From Klenkia terrae (GTDB lineage: Bacteria > Actinomycetota > Actinomycetes > Mycobacteriales > Geodermatophilaceae): a DNA stretch of 64,000 nt. Positions 22,547 to 36,390 of this stretch are shown one piece after another. A program made the translations under genes and the position numbers. Each line of letters opens with the position of its first letter. Positions within the stretch are counted from its first letter, which is position 1. Below the pieces are notes generated by a model. That model searched no databases and was not told the origin of the DNA. It saw only the letters and a list, made by a program, of their open reading frames with translations. The stretch lies in the NCBI RefSeq assembly GCF_900491935.1, contig NZ_UEXK01000004.1:3463492-3527491 (forward strand), given 5' to 3'.

Positions 22547-24097
22547 GTGCTCCTCGCCGACGTCGTGACCACCTCCGCCGCCGTCGGCGCCACCCGCGCC
22601 CGGACGGCGAAGAGCGCGGCGGTCGCCGAGCTGCTGCGCACGGCCGCCCCCGACGAGGTCGGGCCGGTCACCGCCTGGCTGTCCGGCAGCACACGGCAGG
22701 GCAAGCTCGGCGCCGGCTGGCGCACGCTGTCCGGCGTCGATGCCTCACCGGCCGCCGAGCCCTCGCTGGCGGTGGCGGAGGTCGAGGCGGCCCTCGACGA
22801 GCTCGCCGGGGTCGGCGGCACCGGGTCCACCGCCCGCCGGGCGCAGCTGCTCGGCGACCTGTTCGGCCGGGCCACCGCCGACGAGCAGTCCTTCCTGCTC
22901 CGGCTGCTGGGCGGCGAGCTGCGGCACGGGGCGCTGGAGGGCGTCGTCCTGGATGCCGTCGCCGCGGCCGCCGACGCACCGTCCGCCGTCGTCCGGCGGG
23001 CCTTCTTCCTGTCCGGCGAGCTGCCGGCGGTGGCCGAGCTGGCGATGACCGCGGGCGTGCCGGCCCTGGAGGCCGTCCGGCTGCAGGTCGGTCGTCCGCT
23101 GCGCCCGATGCTGGCCTCCCCGGCCGACGACCTGGCCGCCGCCCTCGGCGACGGCGACGTGGTGGTCGAGCAGAAGATGGACGGCGCCCGGATCCAGGTG
23201 CACCGGGACGGCGACGACGTGCGGGTGTGGACCCGCACGCTCAAGGAGATCACCGCCCGGGTGCCCGAGCTGGTCGAGGTGGTGCGCGGCCTGCCGGCGA
23301 CGACCCTGGTGCTGGACGGCGAGACGCTGGCGCTGACCGACGACGGCCGGCCGCGGCCGTTCCAGGAGACCGCCGCCCGCTTCGGGGCCGACGCCGGCGA
23401 GCTGCTGCTGCAGCCGTTCTTCTTCGACTGCCTGCACGTCGACGGCACCGACCTGGTCGACGAGCCGCTGTCGGTGCGGCAGGAGGCGCTGGGCCGGGTC
23501 GCGCCGGGGCACCGCATGCCCGGGGTGGTCCGGCCCAGCGCCGAGCAGGCGGCCGAGTTCTCCGCCGCGTCGCTCGCGGCCGGGCACGAGGGCGTCGTGG
23601 TCAAGGCGCTGAGCAGCACGTACGCGGCCGGACGGCGGGGGAGCGCCTGGCGCAAGGTCAAGCCGGTGCACACCCTGGACCTGGTGGTCATCGGCGCCGA
23701 GTGGGGCTACGGCCGGCGCACCGGGTCGCTGTCCAACATCCACCTGGGCGCCCGGGACCCCGACGGCGGTGAGCCGGTCATGGTCGGCAAGACGTTCAAG
23801 GGCATGACCGACGAGCTGCTCGCCTGGCAGACCGCGACCTTCCCCGACCTCGTGCGCGAGGAGCGGGGCGGCACCGTGCTGCTGCGGCCCGAGCTGGTGG
23901 TGGAGATCGAGCTCGACGGCGTGCAGCGCAGTCCCCGCTACCCGGGCGGGGTGGCCCTGCGGTTCGCCCGGGTGCTGCGCTACCGCCCGGACAAGGAGCC
24001 GGGGGACGCCGACACCCTCGACGCGGTCCGTGCCCTGCTGGCGGGGAGCTCGGTGCCGGGAAGCTCCGAGCCCGTGCCCGGGTTGCCCCCGGGGTGA
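22547..24097 (+). CDS. ATP-dependent DNA ligase
   Basis: A 516-residue ATP-dependent DNA ligase of the LigB type found in actinobacteria beside the essential NAD ligase. Residues about 1-190 are a DNA-binding domain. The adenylation Lys is in [13 protein letters not shown] near residue 210. Further nucleotidyltransferase motifs follow: [23 protein letters not shown] and AWRKVKP. A C-terminal OB fold completes it. The GTG at 22547 follows GAGGAT by 5 nt, a weak leaderless pattern; homology begins at once. Its stop overlaps the MFS gene by 4 nt. It probably acts in repair; it is the first gene of a four-gene overlapping operon. Confidence 0.93.
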   Translation: MLLADVVTTSAAVGATRARTAKSAAVAELLRTAAPDEVGPVTAWLSGSTRQGKLGAGWRTLSGVDASPAAEPSLAVAEVEAALDELAGVGGTGSTARRAQLLGDLFGRATADEQSFLLRLLGGELRHGALEGVVLDAVAAAADAPSAVVRRAFFLSGELPAVAELAMTAGVPALEAVRLQVGRPLRPMLASPADDLAAALGDGDVVVEQKMDGARIQVHRDGDDVRVWTRTLKEITARVPELVEVVRGLPATTLVLDGETLALTDDGRPRPFQETAARFGADAGELLLQPFFFDCLHVDGTDLVDEPLSVRQEALGRVAPGHRMPGVVRPSAEQAAEFSAASLAAGHEGVVVKALSSTYAAGRRGSAWRKVKPVHTLDLVVIGAEWGYGRRTGSLSNIHLGARDPDGGEPVMVGKTFKGMTDELLAWQTATFPDLVREERGGTVLLRPELVVEIELDGVQRSPRYPGGVALRFARVLRYRPDKEPGDADTLDAVRALLAGSSVPGSSEPVPGLPPG

Positions 24098-25482
24098 GCG
24101 ACATCGGCGTCTTCGACCGCGCGCACCGGTCGACCACCGTCGGGTTGCTGGTGCTGGTCTCCTTCGTGGCGTTCGAGGCGATGGCCGTGGCGACCGCGAT
24201 GCCCACCGCCGTGGCCGAGCTGGACGGGCTGGCCTGGTACGGCTGGCCGTTCACCGCGTTCCTGGTCGCCCAGGTGGTCGGCATGGTGCTCGGCGGTGAG
24301 GTCGGCGACCGCCGGGGCGCCCGGGTGGCCCTGCTGTGGGGTGTGGGCATCTTCGCCGCCGGGTTGGTGGCGTCGGGGTCGGCGGTCGACATGGGGCTCT
24401 TCGTCGCCGGCCGCGCCGTCCAGGGGTTGGGTGGCGGCCTGATCGCCGTCTCGCTGTACGTCGTCGCCGGGGCCGCGTACGCCCCGCAGCTGCGCGCGGC
24501 GTTGTTCGGCGCGCTGTCGGCGGCCTGGGTGGTCCCCGCGCTGGTCGGGCCGCTGGTGTCCGGCCTGGTCACCTCGCTGGCGTCCTGGCGGCTGGTGTTC
24601 CTCGGCATCCTGCCGCTGGTCGCTGCCGGGCTGGTGCTGGTGCTGCCGGCGCTGCGCGGGCTGGCCGTCCCCGAGGGCGGCGCACCGGCCGTGGCCTCCC
24701 GGCGGTGGTGGGCGGTGCTGGCCGGGGCCGGGGTGGGCGCGCTGCAGTACGCCGGCCAGCGGATGGACCTCCCCGCCGTCCCGGTCGCCGTCCTGGGGCT
24801 GGTCGCCCTGGTGCTCGGGCTGCGCCGGCTGCTGCCGACCGGCACCGGCCGGGCCGCCCGCGGACTGCCGTCGGTGGTGGCCTCCCGCGGCCTGCTCGCC
24901 GGGGCGTTCTTCGGCGTCGAGGCGCTGATCCCGTTCTCGCTGACGACCCTGCACGACTACCCGGCGACCACCGCCGGCATCCCGCTGACCGCCGGTGCAC
25001 TCGGGTGGTCGCTGGCCTCGGCGCTGCAGGGCCGTCGACCGGACATGTCCCGGGTGCGGCTGCTGCAGACCGGGTTCGTGCTGGTCACGACCGGGGTGGC
25101 CGGGACGGCGCTGATCGCCGTGGCCGGTCTGCACGGCTGGGCCACCTACGTGACCTGGGCCGTGGCCGGCCTGGGCATGGGCCTGGGCATGAGCAGTCTG
25201 GGCGTGCTGCTGCTCGAGCAGTCGCCGGAGCACCGCCGGGGCGCGGACTCCGCCGCGCTGCAGATCGCCGACGTCACCGGCAGCGCGCTGTGCATCGGCG
25301 GCGTGGGGGTGCTGCTGGCGGCCGCGTCGGCCGGTGCGGTGCCGCTGACCGCGGCCGTGCTGGCCGGGGTGGCCGGGTGCACGGCGGTGGCCGCGGTCGG
25401 CTGCGTGGTCGCCGGTCGCTCCCGCCCGGTGGACGACCGGGCGGCCGCCCCGTCGGCCGCGACTACCCTGGCGACGTCATGA
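24094..25482 (+). CDS. MFS transporter (EmrB/QacA-like)
   Basis: A 462-residue inner-membrane protein with 12-14 hydrophobic helices. It begins [29 protein letters not shown], cited here only for its first helix. It carries the major-facilitator signature [11 protein letters not shown] between helices 2 and 3. This fits drug-proton antiporters of the DHA2 type, but no substrate can be assigned. The GTG start overlaps the DNA ligase stop (GTGA) and its own stop overlaps the cysteine desulfurase ATG. The company of repair, sulfur and tRNA genes does not hint at a substrate. Confidence 0.88.
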   Translation: MSDIGVFDRAHRSTTVGLLVLVSFVAFEAMAVATAMPTAVAELDGLAWYGWPFTAFLVAQVVGMVLGGEVGDRRGARVALLWGVGIFAAGLVASGSAVDMGLFVAGRAVQGLGGGLIAVSLYVVAGAAYAPQLRAALFGALSAAWVVPALVGPLVSGLVTSLASWRLVFLGILPLVAAGLVLVLPALRGLAVPEGGAPAVASRRWWAVLAGAGVGALQYAGQRMDLPAVPVAVLGLVALVLGLRRLLPTGTGRAARGLPSVVASRGLLAGAFFGVEALIPFSLTTLHDYPATTAGIPLTAGALGWSLASALQGRRPDMSRVRLLQTGFVLVTTGVAGTALIAVAGLHGWATYVTWAVAGLGMGLGMSSLGVLLLEQSPEHRRGADSAALQIADVTGSALCIGGVGVLLAAASAGAVPLTAAVLAGVAGCTAVAAVGCVVAGRSRPVDDRAAAPSAATTLATS

Positions 25483-26675
25483 CCTACCTCGACCACGCGG
25501 CGACCACGCCGATGACGACCGAGGCCGTCGCGGCGATGACCGAGCAGTTGGCCCGGGTGGGCAACGCGTCGTCGCTGCACGCCAGCGGCCGGGAGGCCCG
25601 GCGCACCGCCGAGCAGTCCCGCGAGCGCCTGGCCGAGGCCCTGGGCGCCCGCCCGTCCGAGGTGCTGTTCACCGGCGGCGGCACCGAGAGCGACAACCTG
25701 GCGGTCAAGGGCCTGTTCTGGGCTCGCCGCGACGCCGACCCGCGCCGGACCCGCGTGGTGGTCAGCCCCGCGGAGCACCACGCCGTGCTGGACAGCGTCG
25801 AGTGGCTGGTGGAGCACGACGGCGCCGAGGTCACCTGGCTCGACGTCTCGGCCACCGGCGAGGTCACCGCCGACGCCCTGGCCGCCGCCCTCGGCGACGG
25901 CACGGACGTCGCCGTGGCCAGCGTGATGTGGGCCAACAACGAGATCGGCGCGGTCAGCGACCTCACCACCCTGGCCGCGGTGGCCCACGCCGTCGGCGTC
26001 CCGCTGCACACCGACGCCGTGCAGGCCGTCGGCCAGGTGCCGGTGGACTTCACCGCCAGCGGGGTGGACGCGCTGACCATGACCGGGCACAAGCTCGGCG
26101 GGCCGATGGGGGCCGGGCTGCTCGTGCTGCGCCGGGACGCCGAGTGCACGCCGCTGCTGCACGGCGGTGGCCAGGAGCGCGACGTCCGGTCGGGCACGTT
26201 GGACGTCGCCGCGATCGTCGGCCTCGCCGTCGCCACGACGACCGCGGTCGCCGACCGGCTCGAGCGCACCGCCCGGGTGGCCGCGTTGCGCGACCGGCTG
26301 GTCGCCGGTGTCGTGCAGCGGGTGCCCGACGTCCAGCTGAACGGACCCGCGCTGGACACCGTCGTCGCCGGCGGTCCCGGCCGGCTGCCGGGCAACGCGC
26401 ACCTGTCCTTCCCCGGCGCCGAGGGCGACGCCCTGCTCATGCTGCTGGACGCCAACGGCATCGAGTGCTCCACCGGCTCGGCCTGCTCGGCCGGGGTCGC
26501 CCGGCCCAGCCACGTGCTGCTGGCCACCGGTGCCGACCCGGACCGGGCCCGCAGCTCGCTGCGCTTCAGCCTGGGCCACACCTCCACCGACGCCGACGTG
26601 GACGCCGTCCTGGCCGTCATCGGTCCGGTCGTCGAGCGCGCGCGCCGGGCGGGGCTGGGTCGGCGGTCGGCATGA
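25479..26675 (+). CDS. Cysteine desulfurase (IscS/NifS-like, Rv3025c-like)
   Basis: A 398-residue class V aminotransferase-fold enzyme that takes sulfur from L-cysteine as a persulfide. The start [11 protein letters not shown] is typical. The PLP Lys is in [14 protein letters not shown] and the active-site Cys in [12 protein letters not shown]. The ATG overlaps the MFS stop and also follows TACCCT by 9 nt, so an internal leaderless promoter is possible. It overlaps mnmA by 4 nt. It therefore most likely supplies sulfur to MnmA for tRNA 2-thiouridine, and perhaps to iron-sulfur assembly. Confidence 0.95.
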   Translation: MTYLDHAATTPMTTEAVAAMTEQLARVGNASSLHASGREARRTAEQSRERLAEALGARPSEVLFTGGGTESDNLAVKGLFWARRDADPRRTRVVVSPAEHHAVLDSVEWLVEHDGAEVTWLDVSATGEVTADALAAALGDGTDVAVASVMWANNEIGAVSDLTTLAAVAHAVGVPLHTDAVQAVGQVPVDFTASGVDALTMTGHKLGGPMGAGLLVLRRDAECTPLLHGGGQERDVRSGTLDVAAIVGLAVATTTAVADRLERTARVAALRDRLVAGVVQRVPDVQLNGPALDTVVAGGPGRLPGNAHLSFPGAEGDALLMLLDANGIECSTGSACSAGVARPSHVLLATGADPDRARSSLRFSLGHTSTDADVDAVLAVIGPVVERARRAGLGRRSA

Positions 26676-27757
26676 GGGTCGTCGCCGCGATGAGCGGGGG
26701 CGTGGACTCCGCCGTCGCCGCCGCGCTCGCCGTGGAGGCCGGGCACGAGGTGACCGGCGTGCACCTGGCGCTGTCGCAGCACCGGCAGCAGATGCGCAGC
26801 GGGTCGCGCGGGTGCTGCAGCGTCGAGGACGCCGACGACGCGCGCCGGGTCGCCGGTGAGCTGGGCATCCCGTTCTACGTCTGGGACATGGCCGACCGGT
26901 TCGCCGAGGACGTCGTCGACGACTTCGTGGCCGAGTACGCCGCCGGCCGGACGCCGAACCCCTGCCTGCGCTGCAACGAGAAGATCAAGTTCACCGCCGT
27001 GCTGGACCGTGCGCTGGCGCTGGGCTTCGACGCCGTGGTCACCGGCCACCACGCGCGGCTGGCCGACGGCGAGCTGCGCCGCTCGGTCGACGCCGCCAAG
27101 GACCAGAGCTACGTGCTGGGCGTGCTCACCGAGCGGCAGCTGGCCGGGACGGTGCTGCCGCTGGGGTCGATGACCAAGGAGCGGGTCCGCGAGATCGCCG
27201 CGCAGCGGGGCTACGCGGTGGCCACCAAGCCCGACAGCCACGACATCTGCTTCATCCCCGACGGCGACACCCGGGGTTTCCTGGACCGCCGGCTCGGTGC
27301 TGCGCCCGGACCGGTCGTCGACGCCGCGACGGGGGCGACGGTGGGGGAGCACCAGGGCACCCACGGGTTCACCATCGGGCAGCGCAAGGGCCTGGGCATC
27401 GCCGTCGGCGACCAGCGCCCGCGCTACGTGCTGGGCATCGAGCCGGTCACCCGAACGGTCACCGTCGGCACCGCCGAGCAGACCGGGGTGGACGAGGTCG
27501 TCACCGGCCGGCCCTCCTGGACCGGTCCGGCGCCGGTGCTGCCCCTGGAGGCCGTGGTGCAGCTGCGTGCCCACGGCACGCCCGTGCCCTGCACGGTCTC
27601 CGCGGGGGAGGACGGGCTGGTGATCGCGCTGCACGCGACCGAGCGCGGGGTGGCACCGGGGCAGTCGGCGGTGCTCTACGAGCCGGACGCCGAGCGCGGC
27701 GACCGGGTGCTGGGCCAGGCCGCCGTGCACCGCACGAGGGTGCGCCAGCCCGTCTGA
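26672..27757 (+). CDS. mnmA: tRNA 2-thiouridylase MnmA (TrmU)
   Basis: MnmA (361 aa) thiolates U34 of tRNA-Lys, Glu and Gln. The ATP pyrophosphatase PP-loop is MSGGVDSAV. The two catalytic cysteines are in [14 protein letters not shown] and [12 protein letters not shown]. The GHHARL and C-terminal beta-barrel regions are present. The ATG overlaps the desulfurase stop (ATGA), giving a sulfur donor-acceptor pair. Notably, genes for tRNA-Gln and tRNA-Glu, its substrates, lie at the right end of this window. Length is normal. Confidence 0.96.
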   Translation: MRVVAAMSGGVDSAVAAALAVEAGHEVTGVHLALSQHRQQMRSGSRGCCSVEDADDARRVAGELGIPFYVWDMADRFAEDVVDDFVAEYAAGRTPNPCLRCNEKIKFTAVLDRALALGFDAVVTGHHARLADGELRRSVDAAKDQSYVLGVLTERQLAGTVLPLGSMTKERVREIAAQRGYAVATKPDSHDICFIPDGDTRGFLDRRLGAAPGPVVDAATGATVGEHQGTHGFTIGQRKGLGIAVGDQRPRYVLGIEPVTRTVTVGTAEQTGVDEVVTGRPSWTGPAPVLPLEAVVQLRAHGTPVPCTVSAGEDGLVIALHATERGVAPGQSAVLYEPDAERGDRVLGQAAVHRTRVRQPV

Positions 27758-27801
27758 GGCTGCTCATCCCGGCCTGAGCGCGCGCCCGCCCCGGTACTGC
27801 G

Positions 27802-27820
27802 CCCCCACGCCGGCGGGGGG
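27802..27820 (+). terminator. Weak hairpin after mnmA
   Basis: CCCCC (27802-27806) can pair with GGGGG (27816-27820) around CGCCGGCG, followed by GGTTT. It is the only candidate terminator between mnmA and the nucleotidase gene. The rest of this 223-bp gap holds an AT-richer stretch, CTACTTAGTCATGCT, which is a possible promoter. Confidence 0.35.
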
Positions 27821-27980
27821 GTTTCCGGACGGGGAACGCTGGGGGTCGGTTCACAGCCGGCCCTTGGGTTCGTCAGAGCTGCGGGCTACGTTTCGCGGGG
27901 CGAGATGGTTCGCCGCGCTACTTAGTCATGCTCTGTGACCGATCCGTCACCCACGGTTCGGGCCCGTCCCAGGAGGACCC

Positions 27981-30144
27981 TTGCGCCGAACGCGCCTCAC
28001 CCTCGCTCTCGCCCTCGTGGCCGGGAGCGCCGTCGTCGGCATCCCGTCGGCCGCCTCAGCTGCACCTGGGGACACCCAGGTCCAGTTCATCGCCATGAAC
28101 GACTTCCACGGCCGGATCGCACCGCAGAGCGGTGGGGACGGGCAGCTGCTCACCACCGGGACGGGCAACGGACCGGACGGGGTCGCCGGGACGGCGGACG
28201 ACGGGACCGAGCTCGTGGGCGGGGCCGCCTACATCTCCGCCGCCGTCCAGGCTCGGCAGGCCGCCTTCGCCGCGTCCAGCGGGAACGGGGCCTCGTACTT
28301 CGTCGGCGCCGGTGACCTGATCAGCGCCTCGCCGTTCAACTCCAGCGTCTTCCGCGACGAGCCCACCATCGAGGTCCTCAACGCCATGGGCCTGGACGTG
28401 TCGGCGGTCGGCAACCACGAGTTCGACCGGGGGCAGGAGGAGCTCTACCGGGTCTCCGCCGCCACCGACGACGACTTCTCCGACGACGTGACGGCGTGCG
28501 AGGGGGTCACCCCCGGTGTCGACGGGTGCTTCGGGGACGACGGCCACGAGTTCGAGGGCGCCGAGTTCCCGTACCTGGCGGCCAACGTCGTCGAGGGGAC
28601 GACGATCGCGGACGCCCCGATCCTGCCGCCGTACGAGTTGCTCGACGCAGGGGACAACAAGCGGGTCGCCCTGATCGGCGTCGTCACCAGCGACACCGCG
28701 AACATCGTCAGCCCCGACGGGATCGCAGGCCTGACGTTCCTGGACGAGGCCGAGACGATCAACTACTACAGCGACCTGCTCACCGACCCGGCCTTCCCGG
28801 GTGGACCGGTCGAGGCCATCGGCGTCCTGATCCACGAGGGTGGGTCCGTGCCCAGCGCGCCGCAGTCCTACAACGGCTGCGCGGGCGCGCTCGCCGGGAC
28901 GCCGATCGCCGGCATCAACGCCGCGATCAATACGGGTGACGGCGCGGCGGTGGACTTCATCGTCAGTGCCCATACCCACGTGCCCTACAACTGCACGCTG
29001 CCCGGCGGTTCCGACGGCAACCGACTGGTCACCCAGGCCGGCTTCTACGGCAAGGTGATCAGCGACATCCGGCTCGAGCTCGGGGCCGACGGCGACGTCG
29101 ACCGCACGACCTCGGTCGCGACCAACGTGCCGGTGCTGCGGACCGGCGTCACCCCGGATCCCACGGTGCAGGCGATCGTCGACTACTGGGAGGCGCGTGC
29201 GTCCGAGGCAGGCAGCGTGCAGGTCGGGTCGCAGACCGGTGACCTCGACCGGGCTTACCGGGCGGGTGCCGCGGTCCGTGACTCGGAGTCCTCGCTCGGC
29301 AACCTCATCGCCGACTCCCAGCTGGCCTACGCCCGGTCCGTCGCCTCGCTCGGCGGCCCCGACGTGGACGTCGCCTTCATGAACCCGGGAGGCATCAGGG
29401 CCGACATCAACTGCGCGTCGTCGGGAGCGGGTGACCCCAACGGCAACATCAACTTCGCGGAGACCTTCGCCGCCCAGCCGTTCAGCAACACGGTCAACAC
29501 CGTCGAGCTCGACGTCGCGGCCATCGACGCCATCCTGGAGCAGCAGTGGGCTGCCCGGCCGACGACGGTGAACTTCCTGCAGCTGTCGGTGTCGTCGAAC
29601 CTCCGCTACGACTTCGACGACCGCCTGCCGCTGGGTCAGCGGGTCAGCAACATCACCCTGGACGGTGCGCCGCTCCCGGCCAGCGGCACGCTGACGGTCG
29701 CTGCGAACTCGTTCCTGATCACCGGTGGTGACAGCTTCAAGGCCTTCACCACCTACGTCGCCCCCGGCTCCACGGTCGTCACCGGCGGCAACGACGTCGA
29801 TGCGCTGAACGCCTACGTCCTCGCGGGCTCCCCGGTGACCCCGCCGGCGGTGGACCGGGCCAACTCGCTGAACCCGGCGGCGACGTACGACGACGACGGG
29901 TCGGGCCTGGGTCCCTGCGACCTGACCTCCACCCCGGGCGGGACCGGCGGCACCCCTGGTGAAGGAGGCGCGACGCCGGGCGCACCCGGCACGCCCGGCA
30001 CCCAGCCGGTCGCCAACCCCGGCAACGGCATCGCGGCCGGCAACCTGGCCAACACCGGCGCCGCCACCGGGCAGCTGACCGCGCTCGGCGCGGGCCTGCT
30101 GCTGGCCGGCGTGGTCGCCACAGCTGCGGGCTACCGTCGCGGGC

Positions 30145-30161
<17 letters not shown>
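27981..30161 (+). CDS. Cell-wall 5'-nucleotidase / metallophosphatase with LAXTG-type sorting signal
   Basis: A 726-residue exported UshA-type enzyme that removes phosphate from external nucleotides or sugar phosphates. Signal peptide: RRTRLTLALALVAGSAV to AASAAPG. The calcineurin-like domain has FIAMNDFHGRI, GAGDLISASP, GNHEFDRG and SAHTHVPY. The C-terminal 5'-nucleotidase domain has FMNPGGIRADI and ITGGDSFKAF. A Gly/Pro/Thr linker leads to NLANTGA, a hydrophobic helix and RRGRG, a sortase signal of the class E (LAXTG) kind. The TTG start is set by AGGAGGA 4-5 nt upstream. It may scavenge phosphate or nucleosides. The next gene starts inside its 3' end. Confidence 0.93.
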
Positions 30162-33482
<3,321 letters not shown>

Positions 33483-33484
33483 GG

Positions 33485-33501
33485 TCCCGCCGGAGGCGGG
33501 A
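33485..33501. terminator. Short bidirectional hairpin after ligA
   Basis: TCCCGCC-GGA-GGCGGGA sits in the 25-bp gap between the convergent stops of ligA and the ACT gene. Confidence 0.55.
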
Positions 33502-33507
33502 TCCCGC

Positions 33508-34167
33508 TCAGGCAGGCGGCAGCTGGGCGACGGTGGCGGCGATGCCGGTCAGGTGGGCCAGCCGCAGCAGCTCCGAGCGGCGGAAGGCCGGCCCGCCCGA
33601 GCGGCCGAGCAGCACCGCGGCACCGCCGTCGAAGGGTGCGGCCATCATCTCCACGGCCATGTCCTGCCACATGGCCGGCACCCAGTCGGCCTCGCTGGGC
33701 AGCAGCACCGGCGTCCGCAGCGGCAACCAGGGAAGCACCAGGTCGGCCAGCCCGGGGGCCGCCTCGGAGGCGGCCAGCACGGTGACGTCGTCCGGGGTGC
33801 CGGTCAGCACGACCGCCCAGCCGCCGTGCAGCACCCGGGGCAGCTCGTCGGCGAGCAGGGTCGCCGTCCCGCCGCCGGCCCGGCCCAGGGACTCCAGCAG
33901 CTCCAGCTCGCGGTGGGTGTCCAGCTGCCCGGAGAACGGGCGCAGCGACTCCACCTGCACGCCGGGCACGGTCATCACCGCGGTGATCAGGCCGTCGGCG
34001 ACCCGGTCCTCGGGCAGCTCGACCACGATGTCGTCGACGGCCACCCCACCGCCGCGCTCGAGCACGTCGACCGAGACGATGTCGATGCCGGCCAGGCCCA
34101 GCGCGGTGGCCACCGCGCCCAGGATGCCGGGGCGGTCGGGGACGACGAGACGGAGCAGGTAGGACAC
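33508..34167 (-). CDS. ACT-domain protein (Rv3013-like)
   Basis: A 219-residue soluble protein. The N-terminus [17 protein letters not shown] is an ACT amino-acid-binding domain, and the middle looks like a second, weaker one ([15 protein letters not shown]). No enzyme domain is visible. In M. tuberculosis an ACT protein also sits between ligA and gatC. Ligand and partner are unknown. GTG at 34167 was chosen over GTG at 34173 because GGAGG then lies 5 nt upstream; with the earlier start the ribosome site would touch the start codon. It diverges from gatC. Confidence 0.85.
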   Translation of the reverse strand: MSYLLRLVVPDRPGILGAVATALGLAGIDIVSVDVLERGGGVAVDDIVVELPEDRVADGLITAVMTVPGVQVESLRPFSGQLDTHRELELLESLGRAGGGTATLLADELPRVLHGGWAVVLTGTPDDVTVLAASEAAPGLADLVLPWLPLRTPVLLPSEADWVPAMWQDMAVEMMAAPFDGGAAVLLGRSGGPAFRRSELLRLAHLTGIAATVAQLPPA

Positions 34168-34290
34168 GGGCACCTCCGCAGGACCGCCGGGTGTCGATCT
34201 CCGTCGATCGCGGGCAGCGGTCAGCCTGCCCCATCGGCCCCCGCCAGGGCCAACCCGGCTCGCGGGCCGGGGCCCGTGGGCCCGCCCACG

Positions 34291-34325
34291 TAGACTCCCA
34301 GGGTCGGGAGCCCGGTGCTCCCGAC
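34291..34325 (+). promoter_or_regulatory. gatCAB promoter with stem-loop at the predicted transcript 5' end
   Basis: TAGACT (34291-34296) is a good -10 box and predicts a start near 34303. A perfect 9-bp stem, GTCGGGAGC-CCGGT-GCTCCCGAC (34303-34325), begins there. The 5' UTR would be about 65 nt with no strong ribosome site before the gatC ATG. The stem-loop may stabilise the mRNA or serve as a control point. Confidence 0.5.
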
Positions 34326-34367
34326 GTCCACCGACACCCAGCCGACCGACTTGGGGCCCGCCACCGC

Positions 34368-34679
34368 ATGAGCACGGACAGCAGCAGCCTCTCCCGGGAC
34401 GACGTCGCGCACCTCGCGCAGCTGTCCCGGCTCGCCGTCACCGACGAGGAGCTGGACCTCTTCGCCGACCAGCTCGGGGTCGTCCTCGGCGCCGTCGCCC
34501 GGGTGCAGGACGCCCCCACGGCCGACGTCGCGCCGACCACGCACGCGGTGCCGCTGACCAACGTGTACCGCCCCGACGTCGTCGCCCCGAGCCTGTCCCG
34601 CGACCAGGCGCTCTCCGGCGCGCCCGCCGCCGAGGACGACCGGTTCCGGGTGCCGCGCATCCTGCAGGAAGAAGCATGA
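34368..34679 (+). CDS. gatC: Asp/Glu-tRNA amidotransferase subunit C (GatC)
   Basis: GatC (103 aa) is the small clamp subunit of the GatCAB amidotransferase that converts Glu-tRNA-Gln to Gln-tRNA-Gln. The family segment [20 protein letters not shown] is present (read in parts), followed by the long linker and the C-terminal [21 protein letters not shown] strand. Length is normal. The ATG at 34368 fits the start of homology ([13 protein letters not shown]). Its stop overlaps the gatA ATG by 4 nt. Confidence 0.95.
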   Translation: MSTDSSSLSRDDVAHLAQLSRLAVTDEELDLFADQLGVVLGAVARVQDAPTADVAPTTHAVPLTNVYRPDVVAPSLSRDQALSGAPAAEDDRFRVPRILQEEA

Positions 34680-36202
34680 GCACCGACCTGACCCGCCTCG
34701 ACGTCACCGCGCTCCGGGCCGCCCTGGCCGACGGCAGCGCCAGCGCCGTGGAGATCACCCAGGCCCACCTGGACGCCATCGCGGCCACCGACGGCACGCT
34801 GAACTCCTACCTGCACGTCGACGGCGAGACCGCGCTGGCCACCGCCGGCGAGGTGGACCGCCGCCGCGCGGCCGGTGACGAGCTCGGCCCGCTCGCCGGC
34901 ATCCCGGTGGCCCTCAAGGACGTCGTGGTCACCGAGGGCGTGCCCACCACCAGCGGCTCGAAGATCCTCGAGGGCTGGACGCCGCCCTACGACGCCACCG
35001 TCGCCGCCCGCCTCAAGGCCGCCGGCACCGTGCTGCTGGGCAAGACCAACATGGACGAGTTCGCGATGGGCTCCTCCACCGAGAACTCCGCCTACGGCCC
35101 GACCCGCAACCCGTGGGACCACGACCGGATCCCCGGCGGCTCCTCCGGCGGGTCCTCGGCCGCTGTCGCCGGCCACCTGGCGCCGTGGGCGATCGGCACC
35201 GACACCGGCGGCTCGATTCGCCAGCCCGCCGCCGTCACCGGCCTGGTCGGTCACAAGCCGACCTACGGCTCGGTGTCCCGCTACGGGCTGATCGCGTTCT
35301 CCTCGAGCCTGGACCAGGCCGGTCCGATGGCCCGCACCGTCGCCGACGCCGCCCTCATGCACGAGGTCATCGGCGGCCACGACCCGCGCGACTCCACCAG
35401 CATCGACGCCCCGGCCGCCCCGTTCGTCGAGGCGGCCCGGCAGGGGGCGACCGGCGACCTGTCCGGCGTCACCGTCGGCGTCGTCCGCGAGCTCGGCGGC
35501 GAGGGCCACACCGACGGCTACGAGGCCGGCGTGCTGGCCGCGTTCCAGGCGGGTGTGGACCAGCTGCGGGCCCTGGGCGCCGAGGTCCGCGAGATCTCCT
35601 GCCCCAGCTTCGACCTGGCGCTGGCCGCCTACTACCTGATCGCGCCGTCCGAGGCGTCGTCCAACCTGTCGCGGTTCGACGGCGTCCGGTACGGCCTGCG
35701 GGTCGGGGACGACGGCAGCCGCGACCTCGACGAGGTCATGGCGCTCACCCGGGCGAAGGGCTTCGGCCCCGAGGTCAAGCGCCGCATCATCCTGGGCACC
35801 TACGCGCTGTCCTCGGGCTACTACGAGGCCTACTACGGCCAGGCGCAGAAGGTCCGCACGCTGATCGGCCGGGACTTCGTCTCGGCGTTCGCCGCGGACG
35901 GCGGGGCCGTGGACGTGCTGGTCAGCCCGACGTCCCCGATCGTGGCCTTCCCGATCGGCCAGCGGGTCGACGACCCGCTGTCGATGTACGCCGCCGACCT
36001 GTGCACGCTGCCGGCGAGCCTGGCCGGCACCCCGGCCATCTCGGTCCCGTGCGGGCTCTCCGAGGGGCTGCCGGTCGGCCTGCAGGTCATGGCGCCGGCG
36101 CTGGCCGACGACCGGTGCTACCGGGTCGCCGCAGCGCTGGAGGCAGCGCAGGACGCCGCCCGCGGGGGAACGTTCCTGAGCCAGCTGGGGGCCTCGGCGT
36201 GA
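34676..36202 (+). CDS. gatA: Glu-tRNA(Gln) amidotransferase subunit A (GatA)
   Basis: GatA (508 aa) is the amidase subunit that releases ammonia from glutamine. The amidase-signature catalytic triad is visible: Lys in VALKDVV, cis-Ser in [11 protein letters not shown] and nucleophile Ser in [10 protein letters not shown]. The rest of the family sequence ([17 protein letters not shown] region) is complete. The start overlaps gatC (ATGA) and the stop overlaps the small membrane gene (GTGA). The set implies that this organism lacks, or does not rely on, glutaminyl-tRNA synthetase. Confidence 0.97.
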   Translation: MSTDLTRLDVTALRAALADGSASAVEITQAHLDAIAATDGTLNSYLHVDGETALATAGEVDRRRAAGDELGPLAGIPVALKDVVVTEGVPTTSGSKILEGWTPPYDATVAARLKAAGTVLLGKTNMDEFAMGSSTENSAYGPTRNPWDHDRIPGGSSGGSSAAVAGHLAPWAIGTDTGGSIRQPAAVTGLVGHKPTYGSVSRYGLIAFSSSLDQAGPMARTVADAALMHEVIGGHDPRDSTSIDAPAAPFVEAARQGATGDLSGVTVGVVRELGGEGHTDGYEAGVLAAFQAGVDQLRALGAEVREISCPSFDLALAAYYLIAPSEASSNLSRFDGVRYGLRVGDDGSRDLDEVMALTRAKGFGPEVKRRIILGTYALSSGYYEAYYGQAQKVRTLIGRDFVSAFAADGGAVDVLVSPTSPIVAFPIGQRVDDPLSMYAADLCTLPASLAGTPAISVPCGLSEGLPVGLQVMAPALADDRCYRVAAALEAAQDAARGGTFLSQLGASA

Positions 36203-36390
36203 GCAACGCCCTCAAGGCCGCGTGGGGTCTGACCGCGTTCGTCGTCCTCGCCGGCGTCGTGCTGTGGGCGACCACCGGCCGCGCCGTGTTCGCCGTGTTC
36301 ATCGTCCTCGGGGTGCTCACCGCCGTCGGTGCCGTGGTCACCGGCCGCGCCGAGACCCGAGAAGCAGCCAGGAAGCAGGGGGAGAAGTGA
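36199..36390 (+). CDS. 63-residue two-helix membrane protein inside the gat operon
   Basis: I do not recognise a family. The protein has two hydrophobic helices (about residues 6-24 and 30-48), a short Thr-Gly-Arg turn and a charged C-terminus [12 protein letters not shown]. Its GTG overlaps the gatA stop (GTGA) and its stop overlaps the gatB GTG (GTGA). Such strict coupling on both sides argues that it is a real gene rather than a chance frame. The position between two subunits of a soluble complex is odd; a role in membrane tethering would be speculation. Confidence 0.75.
   Translation: MSNALKAAWGLTAFVVLAGVVLWATTGRAVFAVFIVLGVLTAVGAVVTGRAETREAARKQGEK

Noticed and set aside
27935-27954. GTGAC-N6-GTCAC palindrome before the nucleotidase gene as a Crp site
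   Set aside because: The spacing is two bases longer than the mycobacterial Crp consensus, and the arms are only 5 bp.
34291-34367. T-box riboswitch before gatC
   Set aside because: The leader is only about 65 nt and has no specifier loop or terminator with a T-run.
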